Origin: Macrosoma leucophasiata | Taxonomy: Eukaryota; Arthropoda; Insecta; Lepidoptera; Hedylidae | NCBI GenBank assembly: GCA_036365455.1 | Contig: JAWQUS010000027.1 | Span: 20,820,501 to 20,884,500 of the forward strand | Reading direction: 5' to 3' | Length of the DNA: 64,000 bases | Shown: positions 20,884-31,322 of the stretch, piece by piece | Layout of the letters: the number at the start of each line of letters is the position of its first letter | Position numbering within the stretch: position 1 is the first letter of the stretch | Notes under the pieces: generated by a model | What the model was told of the DNA's origin: nothing | Database searches by the model: none | What the model saw: the letters and a program-made list of their open reading frames with translations, nothing else | Made by a program: the position numbers and the translations under genes

Positions 20884-21035
20884 AATCCCACCAAATCCAC
20901 CAAAGCCACCAATGCCTCCAACGCCATCAACGCTACCGACGCTACCAACGCTACCAACGCTACCAACGCAACCAACGCTACCAACGCTACCAACGCCACC
21001 AACACCACCACCAATGATACCAAATCCACCCAATG
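20884..21035. repeat. Minisatellite, 9-bp unit CAACGCTAC
   Basis: About 15 imperfect 9-bp units (CAACGCTAC and variants). Because the unit length is a multiple of three, both strands stay open: P-T-L repeats on the plus strand (20849-21049) and G-S-V repeats on the minus strand (20845-21228). These low-complexity frames are by-products of the repeat, not genes. Confidence 0.85.
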
Positions 21036-21376
21036 CCACTAACGCTTGATTTGAAGCAACTACGCTCCTACTTATATGTAATCCACATGAGAAACCGCGT
21101 TCAGATCCGTTGAGCAGATTCGAAGTTATAACGTACCAGACAGACAGACAGACAGACAAAAATTCCAATAATTTTACTGTCTTATTATAGTAGGTATAGA
21201 TAATAAGGCTCTTAGAGAGTACTTTCACATTATCATTTTTTGTAATTACATAGAGAGTGAATAATCAAAAACACAAAATATACCTAAGTATTCAAAAGAA
21301 ACGAAACAATTAATTATAATAACTATGGAAATAAATATTTTTTTTACAAATTCTTCCATTTCCCCATTTCAAAAAG

Positions 21377-21550
21377 ACTATCGGTTTCAGTTAGGTGGTA
21401 ATGCCGGCACAGAGGCATAATAAGGCCTCAGGAGTGACAAAGCATTAACTTTGAAATCTCTGATTGTATATGGTTTGTTTATAAGCTACAGTATTAGTTA
21501 CCATCAATGTGAACTGTCTGCATGTTTGCCACTTCAAGTCATAAAAAAAA
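21377..21550 (+). mobile_element. Family A, 3' half, diverged
   Basis: GGTGGTAATGCCGGCACAGA, CAGGAGTGACAAAGCAT, CATCAATGTGAACTG and TTTGCCACTTCAAG plus an A-run. It has many substitutions and a deleted 5' part. Confidence 0.6.
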
Positions 21551-21780
21551 TGGAAATCTTAAATCTTTGCTCCATATTGAAGCTCACGCGAGAGCAGTCA
21601 CTAATGCCAGTGAAATACATGTTAGTAAGATAAATCACATTTTACAACGACGTATAACCAATCGCAGACACCGAATGTAGCGTCCAAAATCAATTTGACC
21701 ATTTCCAAATGCTATCGAAAATAATTTCAAAATAAAATTTATAAACGCCATTCCCCGATTTAGAAAATGTTACCGAGAAC

Positions 21781-22372
21781 CACAGTGCAACACGGGCCAC
21801 CGGCGGACCGGAGAGAAGTAGCCGTAGCGTTTATTACCGATGCAGAGTAGTCTGTCTTGAGAAATTAAAGAAAAAACGGAAAGCAAAATTTGACTTCGGA
21901 GGAGGAATTTGACTTTGGCAGGAATCGAACCGGCGACCTCAGGATAACCAGTTCAGCCGCTTTACCACTAAGCTACCGAAGTCCCACACCGATGCGTCAA
22001 ATTTTGCTTTCCCTTTTTCATTTTTAACCGATTTAGGGTCGGTGAAAAATTAATTCCGTTTTTCAAACCAATCAATATTTTCTTTCTGTTTTTTCTTTAA
22101 TTTCTAAAGTTCACTCGCATATGTTATTGCGAAAAATAAATAGTACAAGTAGTCTGTAATTTTATGCGGGGGGAAATACGCGTAATAGGTACACTACATA
22201 AATCGTCTATTACTACGAAACTCACACCTTGAATTTAACAAAATACATAATCCATTTTACGGACACATTTAAACATCTAGGCACAGTTGTGCTTGTACTC
22301 GACAGAGGGAAAAGGGTGCATATGCCTACTCCTCTCCGGTCCGCCGCGACCGGTGGCCCGTGTTGCTCTATG
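21781..22372. mobile_element. hAT-like MITE (copy 2), split by SINE C2
   Basis: Ends CACAGTGCAACACGGGCCAC and GTGGCCCGTGTTGCTCTATG (reverse-oriented) with inner TIR sequence CCGGCGGACCGG / CCGGTCCGCCG. A perfect 8-base duplication, CCGAGAAC, lies at 21773-21780 and 22373-22380. Relative to copy 1 it lacks the nested MITE. It carries a SINE inserted at 21856-22147. Confidence 0.85.
21856..22147 (+). mobile_element. Fold-back SINE family C (C2)
   Basis: Left side: reversed short tail (GAAATTAAAGAAAAAACGG), then a reverse tRNA-like core with GGAATCGAACCGGCGACC. Right side: TTTTCTTTAATTTC forward, then the extended tail CACTCGCATATGTTATTGCG. It is flanked by a perfect 10-base duplication, AGTAGTCTGT (21846-21855 and 22148-22157), which interrupts the hAT-like copy. 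Same architecture as family E with different sequence: tRNA-like core between inverted arms, one arm with an added tail. Confidence 0.8.
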
Positions 22373-22710
22373 CCGAGAACACGTCACAATTCATATTTAG
22401 TTTATTGAAGAATACAGGATGTGTACGACTAGATGTTGGTTGTTACTAGATACTGCACATGGACACTTTATGCTGTGGTAATAAAAGCTATATTTGATTG
22501 TTTTTTTATATTTTTTATCTTCCTTTGAGTGTACATTATTAGACGAGATATTTTTGTGTTCTCCCGTTGAATTGAAATGATTCATGTTCCAAAGTGGATT
22601 CAGTTTTTATTAGTTTCAAACATCATCGTTATAAATTGGGATTATGCATTTTGTTTAAATTACACCAATTGGTGGCTATGACATTCGTTAAAAAATATTT
22701 TTTTATGAAA

Positions 22711-23019
22711 ACGTAACTTAACGCCTGTAATACCCGAAGGGGTAGGCAGAGGTAAATGCATGCATACATGCAAACACCCACGATTCGCCGGTTACATTTT
22801 TGGCCCATGTAACCGGTGGCGAGCCTGTTGCCATCTCCGGGCACATTACCAAACACCGAGGTACTGGAAAACTGCCAGAAACTGGAAAAATCCCAAAAGA
22901 ACCAACAAGAGATAACGGATTTTAAACCGTTATCTCTGATAGCCCCCGACCCGGGAATCGAACCCAGGACCCCGGCGTAGTAGTAGTGACCTGCTACCAC
23001 TACGCTACTGAGGCAATAA
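22711..23019 (-). mobile_element. tRNA-derived SINE family B (B2)
   Basis: Minus strand: tRNA-like head with TAGCGTAGTGGTAGCAGG and GGTTCGATTCCCGGG, body with an internal hairpin AGATAACGG...CCGTTATCT, tail ending TTAAGTTACG. At least 8 bases, TTATGAAA (22703-22710 and 23020-23027), are duplicated at the edges. Confidence 0.8.
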
Positions 23020-23180
23020 TTATGAAATTAGCCAAAAACTTAATCATAGCGGATGATGAAATAAAGCACATGGTTTGGCAGACTATGAAGAAAGAGTCGT
23101 ATATTGTCAAAGATCCGCGCATTCGATTACGCCGGCAGAGAAGAACGGGCAAGAAACTCTTACGACCGGGGACACAGTTA

Positions 23181-23535
23181 GTAATGGCAACCCATTTCGC
23201 GTCCCACTGCTAGGCACGAGTCATTCCCCTTTTTTGGGGAGGCCTGGAGCTTACTCCACCACGCTGCTCCAATACGGGTGTACGAGTGGCCAACCCGCAG
23301 TCGGATGTTTTCAAACCGCCCATAAGGCCTCCGACAAGGTTTAACGACTGCTATCTATTGATAGCAACCGGGACCGGGACGGCTTAACGTGCCCTCCGAA
23401 GCACGGCAAGGCGCATTTTTTAATTCGCCACTAGCGGTCACCCATTACACACCCAACCGTGCCCGTATCGCTTAACCGAGTAGATCGCTTACGATCTACA
23501 CCAGCCGCAGGGCCATGCGCGCTTCACTATTAAAC
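23181..23535 (-). mobile_element. 5S rRNA-derived SINE (copy 3)
   Basis: Same family as 8494-8875, with exact edges: ACACAGTTA is duplicated at 23172-23180 and 23536-23544. The 5S-like head on the minus strand is present, with GGTTAAGCGATACGGGCACG and GGGTGACCGCT. Confidence 0.85.
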
Positions 23536-23544
23536 ACACAGTTA

Positions 23545-24160
23545 CCGGAATACAAATGCTCATTGCACAATGTAAATCTCTTCTGCCAATCAATTCAGTA
23601 CTACGCGAGTCGTTACTATATCTCGTTTTCCACTATTACAAACTGTACTGCAACTTGAGTCTACGATTATTAATTCGAGTTACAGAACTATATCAAGGAA
23701 CCGGCGCGGACGGCGCCTTCTCATTTTCCAGTTCTCAAGTTCATCTGCCATTGATGACACTTTTCAATCAAGCTACTGAAAAAGAAAGAAGAAAGAAAGA
23801 ACATTTATTTGTACCAATGTGCGAATAGTATATATATATTAAGTAACGAGTAAAAATTACATTAATACAAATTGGTCCTAACTCAGCATGTGCTGGTTGA
23901 AGAACAACCAGCGCTGGTCTTCCGTTAGGACCACCAAGTTCACTGTATATGTTTATGTAGTGTTATTTTAGTACTGGGTATGTTTAGTACATATACTCAA
24001 AATATCGGATACAGATATTTCAAGACACCATAAAGAATAAAGATTATTACATCGTTATTACAAAGTGAGAAAGTAATTGCATCCAAGCGGCAATAACAGT
24101 AAAAGAATGTGTTTAATGGTTAACTCCATTAACGCGAAGTATCGGCACATGAGTGAGCTA
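23545..24160. other. No recognised gene
   Basis: The 90-codon ORF at 23556-23828 has no recognisable domain and ends in a lysine/arginine-rich low-complexity run encoded by GAAA-type repeats. Confidence 0.4.
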
Positions 24161-24166
24161 TAGTAT

Positions 24167-24451
24167 GTTTTTTATGTAATGGAAGTGGCAAACAAGCATG
24201 TAGTTCACATTGATGTTAAGTGATGACTGAACCCTATAGACACCCACACAAAGAACAAGGTCAAAATGCAGATGCGTTACCACTCCCGAGGCTTAAGGTG
24301 TTATGCCTCTGTGCCGGAAATTACAGGGCCGTACATTACCATCTCACCGGATAGTGCTGAATACTACCATTTAGCGGCAAGTATATTAGGTAATGCGGTG
24401 GTGCCTACGCCCGCGAGCTCCGTCACTGGAGCTCTACCACCAGTAATAAGT
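24167..24451 (-). mobile_element. Family A SINE-like retroposon
   Basis: Complete reverse copy from TTTTTTATGTAATGGAAGTG to GAGCTCTACCACCAGTAA, close to consensus. Confidence 0.8.
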
Positions 24452-24589
24452 CTAAATCTAATATTGCTGATCAACCATAATTTCACTATGAAGTCACTTA
24501 CAAACCTTTTTAAAGATGTGTTGGACGAACTGCCTCAGAGCCTTAGCAGACCACTACCGCTACTCTAGGTTTAATCGCCGGGTCGGGGT

Positions 24590-24690
24590 TATTTCCACCC
24601 ACCTATATGAAGTAGAGGCACGATATGTAAGAACCGGGTTATTTGGCGTTCCGCGCTCTCTGTCTACCCTTTAAATTACCGCGCGTACGT
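24590..24690 (+). pseudogene. LINE C-terminal scrap
   Basis: TATGAAGTAGAGGCACGATA, GTAAGAACCGGG and TCTGTCTACCC match the end of the LINE fragment at 10846-10940 in the same order. Too short and damaged for more. Confidence 0.4.
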
Positions 24691-25054
24691 ACATTAATAC
24701 AAATATAGCAGAATACTCCGCTAAATGGTGAACGCTACCATTTAGCGGGGCCGTAAAGATTTCCTTATCCTGTTGCCTAAAGTTTTACGTTGTTATATTT
24801 TAATGAATTAGGATGCAATATCCACTTGCCAATAATCTCAACTAGGTAGGTATATTATGTTGGTCACGCACAAATTGTGTTTCTTTACTGAAAGGGCAGT
24901 AATTAAAACAAAATTACAAAGAAGAAAAAGTGAAAAAAGGTACAAAGTCAAACAGCTTAGAAATATTATCTAGTGAACCTAACGAACATTTCCTAGTATT
25001 TGAAACATTTTTTTTTCAACATTCCGGAGAGTTAAAACTATTTAAATATCAGGA

Positions 25055-25308
25055 CGCGGAATGACCGCTAGTGGCAAATGAAATGCGCGTATACGTGCTT
25101 CGAAGGGTACGTTAAGCCGTCGGTCCCCGTTGCTATCGATAGATAGCAGTCGTTAAACCTTGTCGGAGGATGGGCGGTTAGAAAACGAGATACGGATAGA
25201 AAATCCGAGCGTGGTGGAGTAAGCTCCAGGCCTCCCCCCCCCCAAAAGGGAGAGACTCGCGCCCAGCAGTGGGACGTATAATGGGTTGCCATTATTATTT
25301 ATTATTAT
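25055..25308 (+). mobile_element. 5S-derived SINE (copy 4), truncated inside the 5S head
   Basis: Starts at GACCGCTAGTGGCAAAT, so most of the 5S head is lost. It runs to GGGTTGCCATTATTATT. A perfect 14-base duplication, TTTAAATATCAGGA, at 25041-25054 and 25309-25322 shows this is 5' truncation at insertion, as in LINE-driven retroposition. Confidence 0.85.
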
Positions 25309-25337
25309 TTTAAATATCAGGAAACGTTCTTTAGGTT

Positions 25338-25605
25338 CATCATATCAGAAATAAGACGTCCACTGCTGAACATAGAACTCCCCCAATGACCTCCATGCCG
25401 ACCGATCGGCAGCGATGATCAGCGGGTAAGTAAGCAATCGAGGTAAGTAAGGTAAATCAAGGTACGTACGTAAGATTCGAAGCATCCAGCGTGTACCTAC
25501 CTGCAGCATTGACCAGGTCTTCGGTCCATCTTGCAGGTGGACGTCCCACGCTGCGCTTGCCGATACGTGGTCTCCACTCGAGAAAATTCTGCCCTAACAA
25601 CTACC
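25338..25605 (-). pseudogene. RTE-like LINE 3' fragment with an internal insertion
   Basis: Shares AAGACGTCCACTGCTGAACA, CCAATGACCTCCATGCCGAC and TGCAGGTGGACGTCC with the fragment at 2735-3165. Between 25417 and about 25485 it carries an extra stretch rich in AAGTAAG/GTAAGTAAG units, absent from the other copy. Only about 60 codons of reverse-transcriptase tail remain. Confidence 0.65.
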
Positions 25606-25977
25606 AGTTCTTTAGGTTAACTAGATAAAATTTCAAAACCCTTTTAACGTGTACCTACCTTTTTTAATGTTTTCTGTACCAATTTGGCATGGTCCTTTAA
25701 ACAAATCTATCATGGCGTCTAATTAGCGTATTGTCAAACAGAGGGGTTACGGCAAAAGATTGATGGAGCCAAGGAATGTCCAATATTAAATCAAATTCAG
25801 GGGGCCGGTCCCCCTAATTGCAATCAAGAGCAACAAGTAATTGCTTTTAGAAGTTATTCTTATGATTTGATTTGAATACAAAATAATTAGAGGGGACAAA
25901 GTTTTAGAAAAGTTATTATATAGAAATAGGATGAATCGGGCAAATGATTCTTGGTATGTGTACATGTTAATAATCCA

Positions 25978-26164
25978 TACTTCCCTACTAATATTATAAA
26001 TGCGAAAGTAACTCTATCTGTCTGTTACCTTTTGCACGTCCTAACGACTGAACCGATTTTAATGAAATTTGGTACAGAGATAGAGCTGACTTTGAAAAAG
26101 AACATAGGCTACTTAGTTATTTATAAAACGACATGCACGCGGGCGAACCCGGGTAACAGCTAGT
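25978..26164 (+). mobile_element. CTAG-ended repeat with GC hairpin (Helitron-like)
   Basis: Starts near CTACTAATATTATAAATGCG, contains GACTGAACCGATTTTAATGA and GGTACAGAGATAGAGC, and ends CACGCGGGCGAACCCGGG..CAGCTAG before T. A close copy lies at 41452-41633. The hairpin before CTAG-T is the Helitron-like feature. Confidence 0.5.
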
Positions 26165-26264
26165 ACTTACTTAATAACATAAAGTTTTTAATGTACCACA
26201 AACTTTAAACGATCTGGACGTCTATTAATAAATAAAACATGTAAGTAAATAATAATAATAAGCT

Positions 26265-26475
26265 TACACTCACAGCCCCACACTAGCTATAAAGTATAAA
26301 ACTGTGTCGTGGGTGTCGTTGTACATATACAACACAACATACACAAACACCCATACCCGAAACAAATATCTGTAGGCCATACAAATATTTGTCCCAGTGC
26401 GGGGATTGAACCCGTGACCATTGGAATCAAACGGTCGTTTCACACCGGTGGACTAACCAGGTCGTCTAGGCACAA
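26265..26475 (-). mobile_element. tRNA-derived SINE family D (D1)
   Basis: The minus strand opens with a tRNA-like head: GACCTGGTTAGTCCACCGG, an anticodon arm with CGTTTGATTCCAATGG, and box B GGGTTCAATCCCCGC. It continues ATTTGTATGGCCTACAGATA and ends in GTGGGGCTGTGAGTG. The second copy is at 54958-55140 (+). No clear target duplication. The tRNA-like part is well preserved, but its continuation into a shared body marks it as a SINE rather than a tRNA gene. Confidence 0.7.
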
Positions 26476-26504
26476 AATGTATTTGTAGTCCAAGTATACC
26501 CACT

Positions 26505-26557
26505 AGTAAACTGGTAGTAAACTGTATGCTTGTTTGCCACTTCATTACATAAAAAAA
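26505..26557 (+). mobile_element. Family A 3' end fragment
   Basis: AAACTGTATGCTTGTTTGCC and CACTTCATTACAT plus an A-run: only the last 50 bp of family A. Confidence 0.6.
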
Positions 26558-26997
26558 GCAATTCAATTAAAATAGATAACTAAAATAAATCAAAAACGAA
26601 TTAAACACAGACTTAGTAATTTAATATAAGTAAGTAATACTTACCTACTTTGATTCGTGAAAACATCAACTACCACTTAAATAGATTTCATTAATCCTCT
26701 AAAAGGCTAAGCCGTGGTGAATTTTTATTTACCGATACCAATCAAATAAATTGACTAAGAAAGCGTATGGGGCATTAGTTACCGCGTTTTAAGCAGAGCG
26801 CGTAACGGATCGCAGTCATATTTTGTAACCGAATTCAAAAAGGAGAAGGTTCTCAATTCGCCTGTATGTTGTTGTTATGACATTAATACAATTAAATAAT
26901 CATAATAAAGGTAAGTGTATAGTGTAAACATAAAAACTTCAGTTTAGGCGAAGAAAGATATCTTGCATCTATACCAATAATGATGCAACCGTATTAC

Positions 26998-27085
26998 ATT
27001 ATGCCTCTGTACCCGAAATTACAGACCTTACTTTACCACTAGACCGGAACACAATAGTGCTGAACACTACCATTTATTTTTGCCA
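26998..27085 (-). mobile_element. Family A internal fragment
   Basis: ATTATGCCTCTGTACCCGAA, TTTACCACTAGACCGGAAC and GTGCTGAACACTACC match the central part of family A in reverse orientation. Both ends are missing. Confidence 0.55.
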
Positions 27086-27469
27086 ATAACTAGAGCCTAA
27101 CAACGTCGTCGCCATAGCAACGCTGCAACTAGAACTTACATATGACCTTGTTTACAAGTTTCGAGCTGACAAGGACATATCAAAAGATGTTTGTCAATAA
27201 CTAGAGACTAACAACTTCGTCGCCATAGCAACGCTGCAGCAATGAGACATTCTACTGATATACTTATTCATATTATATTTAGTTTTATCTTAGTGATGTT
27301 CTTGACTATACATATATTTTTTATCTTGTTTGACATGTTTAACAATTGTTATTCACTTTAATTTATTTGATATTTTGTTTGTTTTTGACGTGTCATCAGA
27401 AGTGCCTGTCACCCTAAATGAATAAATGAGTTTCTGATTCTGATTCAGCAGCTAAAACTCGGACCGCAC

Positions 27470-27612
27470 ACTTACTCTATTGAACACGAGATCGAAGCAG
27501 TGATTGCTTACTTTTGCTTACGCAACGGTTAATTGACTGGTGAATTTTAATCGGCGCTCATTAAATATGTATGAGCATCAGAAGAGATGATGTAGTTTTG
27601 GTTCATATTAGC
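27470..27612. repeat. Local duplication, copy 1
   Basis: GAACACGAGATCGAAGCA, GGTGAATTTTAATCGG and ATGAGCATC recur at 27930-28072, about 460 bp away, with scattered differences. A separate short duplication lies upstream: GCCATAGCAACGCTGCA at about 27111 and 27224. Confidence 0.6.
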
Positions 27613-27929
27613 ACGTAAGAAACAGCTGGGTCATTAGAGACAAAGTGAGTCTAAATGAAGCTATAGGTATAGATAGTTTGATGAATCGTCTTATCAAAAA
27701 GATAGTATGTACCTACTCAAATATCGAACACTTCTATTAGGTATTCACTTTTACTTAGAACGGCGATTTTAACCTACTACCACCGGTTAAAAACGCACGG
27801 GCACATCACGCAGTCGCACTATTAACGTCTGATATTATTTGTTTACAGCTCTGAAGCTGACATTAGCCAATACCTGGATCAGGGATGTCGCTATGGCAAC
27901 ACTGCAGCGTAAACTGAGGCCATACAGTA

Positions 27930-28072
27930 ACTGTAATGAACACGAGATCGAAGCAATGATTGCTTTCTTTTTCTTACAACGGTTAATTGGCTGGTGAATT
28001 TTAATCGGGGCGTTCATTAAAAATTATGAGCATCTAGATGATTTATGATGTAATTATTGATGGTTCATATCA
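27930..28072. repeat. Local duplication, copy 2
   Basis: Diverged partner of 27470-27612. No coding or RNA function evident. Confidence 0.6.
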
Positions 28073-28108
28073 GGTCCGAACATCAATAGGTGGGTAATAA
28101 TGAACTTA

Positions 28109-28805
28109 GGCGCTGGTTACACAGAACAGACGTAAGACACGGGACCCGTCTAGGTCGCGGCGCTCGTTTAATTTACCTTTCATACAAATTGTATACAGCC
28201 GTCGCGACGTAAATATACAGAAAATACGGGACGCCGACACTTAACTCGACGGCGCCATATTGCAAAACATACAGAAAGGACAAGACGCGCGTCTGCGCGG
28301 GCGCAAGCAGGGTAGCGGAAGGCAGGGTAGTGGGGCGCTCGCCTGCTCGCCAGTGTACCAAATGCCATGTGTGTTGAATGCCAGGAAAAGCCCTGTGTGC
28401 GCTGGTTGTTACGCCCGTTCTTTGTCTTTTTTTTATGTAGTGGAAGTGGCAAACAAGCATGCAGTTCACATTGAGGTTAAGATCAGCCTATAGACACCCG
28501 CACTAAGACCTAGGTCAAAATGCAGATGCGTTACCACTCCTGAGCCCTAAGGTGTTATGCCTCTGTGCCGGAAATTACAGGGCCATACATTACCACCTGA
28601 CCGGAACACGATAGTGCAGAACACTACCATTTAGCGGCAAGTATATTAGGCAAGGCGGTGGTGCCTTCGCCCACGAGCTCCGTCACTGGAGCTTTACCAC
28701 CAGTGAAAGTGTATTCTTTATGTTTTAAAAAGTCGCGACAGCGTCCTTTCAGTTACGGGTGCACGCCCCGTCCGCGTCTTGCGTCTTATCTGTGTAGCCA
28801 GCGCC
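28109..28805. mobile_element. Harbinger-like MITE carrying a family A copy
   Basis: Left end GGCGCTGGTTACACAGAAC and right end ...TCTGTGTAGCCAGCGCC are inverted over about 35 bp with a few mismatches. They are flanked by TTA on both sides (28106-28108 and 28806-28808). A 3-bp TTA target duplication is typical of PIF/Harbinger elements. The interior is GC-rich. The 77-98 codon ORFs inside it show no transposase motif. A family A retroposon is inserted at 28428-28706. Confidence 0.75.
28428..28706 (-). mobile_element. Family A SINE-like retroposon
   Basis: Reverse copy from TTTTTTTTATGTAGTGGAAG to GGAGCTTTACCACCAGTGAA. It lies within the Harbinger-like element, so it is younger. Confidence 0.8.
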
Positions 28806-29186
28806 TTATTTGATTTCGATGACTGTAGTCTGGTGGCCACTACTGCTACACTGGTGTGCAAAAGATTTCCTTCCTTCACATATAAATATAATGATTACTA
28901 CGAGTATCATTGCGCTAATTATGTATAACCTATTAAGGTACTGGACTACCTTTTTTGTGGAAGGCACGTGTCCAGCAGTGGGCGAGCGTGGGTTGGAACG
29001 GAGATGTTTATAAATATATCTTACGTCTTTGAGGTTGATCATGTCAAGGTCATACTTAGTCATATCTTATTGAGACTTACTAATTTGTCACCTTAGTAAG
29101 GAAAAAAATCACTTATAATGAACAGGCTGCGTCCGCCAGTAGAAAACCTTTTTATTAAATCCATATTTTGTTCTCAATAAAATAAC

Positions 29187-29475
29187 CATAACGCAACACG
29201 GACCACCGACCGGTGGACCGGAGGAGTGTAGCCACATGCAGGCTTTCTCCTCTGTCAAAGTACAAGTGGATCGAGATATTTAAATGTGTGCGTGAAATTG
29301 TTTATGTATTTTGTTAAAGTCAAGGTGTGAGTTTCGAAGTGATAGACGATTTTTGTTGTGTGCGTGTGTGTCACACAAAATTTTCCCCCAGCAAAAAATG
29401 GCAGACTGTTTTGCATCGGTAATAAACGCTATGGCTATTCCCCTCCGGTCGGCTGGTGGCCCGTGTTGCTCTATG
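29187..29475. mobile_element. hAT-like MITE (copy 3)
   Basis: CATAACGCAACACGGACCAC and GTGGCCCGTGTTGCTCTATG form the ends. The interior matches copy 1 (GGTGTGAGTTTCG, GCAAAAAATGGCAGACTGTT) without the nested MITE. Its flanks show no convincing 8-bp duplication, so it may be older. Confidence 0.75.
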
Positions 29476-29596
29476 TTCTTAACCAGTAGTCCATGAGATT
29501 AGCACGTTCAACTAATCAAATGAGCAAAATCTTCAGCTTTATATTAGTTAGTGTGTATATGAGGTCAAGTTTCATAACATAATTTAGGAAAGAATG

Positions 29597-30095
29597 TAAT
29601 ACCATAATTGTAGCTCGAGGCGATAAGGGCATATGTTATCACACGACGATGGAGGTGTAAGGTATCAATTCGATCTCGTAGTATCTGTATTCAATGATAA
29701 TTTTGCAATTAATTACTTAATAAGCTGTTTTCTGACCTGATACTTTACTATTAATGATACTCTTTACATTAGGGCTAGCCCTAACTGTGTCCCTAGGGAC
29801 ACGGTATCGAATCTAAAGTACCCATACTGTACTTATCAGTAGTATCGAAAAAATATGCATACTTCCTCAAAAAATATACCCGTGCGAAGCTGGGGCAGTT
29901 CCCTAGTAATGAATAAGAAGATATCAATATTCATAACCTACTTAATATTGGAAGGAATGTAATATAATAATTGTAGCTCGAGGCGATCTCGGCATATCTT
30001 ATCACACAACGACAGGTATGTAAGCTATCGATTCGATCTCGCAGCATCTGTATTCAAAGATAATGTTGCAATTAATTAGCTGTGTTTGCTGAGCT
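29597..30095. repeat. Diverged tandem duplication (~350-bp spacing)
   Basis: AATTGTAGCTCGAGGCGAT, TTCGATCTCG and TTGCAATTAATTA occur in order in 29597-29745 and again in 29945-30095. Unique sequence containing TAGGGCTAGCCCTA lies between. Non-coding. Confidence 0.6.
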
Positions 30096-30286
30096 ATTGA
30101 TAAGCCGAACTACTGTGATAATAGAAAATGTATTTATATTGAGTTCGATACGCTGAATTATGGTGCAATATTTTGTTTAAACAACCTATTTTAGAAAGAA
30201 GGAAATATCAGATGAAGTCAAGAGCATCCTTTAAAATTAACGAGATTACCATCGCAACTCATTATCGATATCAATTTCTACTCGTG

Positions 30287-30555
30287 GTAGAGCTCCAGTG
30301 ACGAAACTCACGGACGTAAGCACCACCGCATTACCTAATATATTTGCCGCTAAATGGTAGTGTTCAGCACTATCGTGTTCTGGTGAGGTGGTAGTGTACG
30401 GACCTGTAATTTCCGGCACTTTGGCATAATCTCAGGAGTGGTAACGCATCTACATTTTGACCTTGGTCTTTGTGTGGGTGGCATAGGCTGCAGTCATCAC
30501 TTAACATCAATGTGAACTGCATGCTTGTTTGCCACTACCATTACATTAAAAAAAT
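30287..30555 (+). mobile_element. Family A SINE-like retroposon
   Basis: CGTGGTAGAGCTCCAGTGAC to CCACTACCATTACATT plus an A-run. The 5' part has several C-to-T-type changes, including GAAACTCACGGACG. Confidence 0.75.
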
Positions 30556-31019
30556 AATAACTTATGTACTTAAGCACCTACTCTTTTAGCAACCGTAACA
30601 ACAGTGAAAATTTAACTAGAAATCGGTGCCTTTGTTCTAATTAATTATTACCATTCAGGAAAAACCGCTTATAAAATTTGGATAATTCAATTAGTGGACT
30701 ATATGAATAGTGTGAAGCTGTTAGTGAAGCAGCTATATAATTACCAAGAGAAGACGGCGGTCGTGTCGTCGTAGCGTCAAATGATAGCCTGCAAAAAGAG
30801 ACGATTCGAAATTCGCATAATAACCGCTTTACGCAGGAGCAATCGGCTAAATGAGGTTTGCTCAACGTTTCGTAACAACGGACAATTTGAAACTGCCGTT
30901 CCAACTTCGCAAGGTTTTCGGATATACGTCAAAATGTTTGAATTTATGGCCGTTATTTCTTAGTTATTTCTCATTATAGTTTCAGTCATTTCATATTGGC
31001 CGTTGTTACGTAATGGTAG

Positions 31020-31285
31020 TAATGGGAGTGGCAAACAAGCATGCAGTTCACATTGATGTTAAGTGATGACTGCAGCCTATGCCACCCACACAAAGACCAA
31101 GGTCAAAATGCAGATGCGTTACCACTCCTGAGGCCTAAGGTGTTATGCCTCTGTGCCGGAAATTACAGGGCCGTACATTACCACCTGACCGGAACACGAT
31201 AGTGCTGAACACGACCATTTAGCGGCAAGTATATTAGGTAATGCGGTGGTTCCTACGCCCGCGAGTTCCGTCACTGGAGCTCTCG
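31020..31285 (-). mobile_element. Family A SINE-like retroposon in duplication copy 1
   Basis: GGGAGTGGCAAACAAGCATG to TCACTGGAGCTC. The A-tail is replaced by TAATGGTAGTAATG. It shares flanks with 32134-32397. Confidence 0.75.
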
Positions 31286-31322
31286 GCCTAGCGACAGTGC
31301 TATTGTCGTTGTCATTGCTGTC

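Noticed and set aside
20845..21228. 127-codon glycine-rich ORF as a structural protein gene
   Set aside because: Produced by the 9-bp minisatellite; the opposite strand is equally open.
28173..28493. Overlapping ORFs of 77-98 codons as a transposase remnant
   Set aside because: They lie in the GC-rich interior of a MITE, run in both strands and show no catalytic motif.
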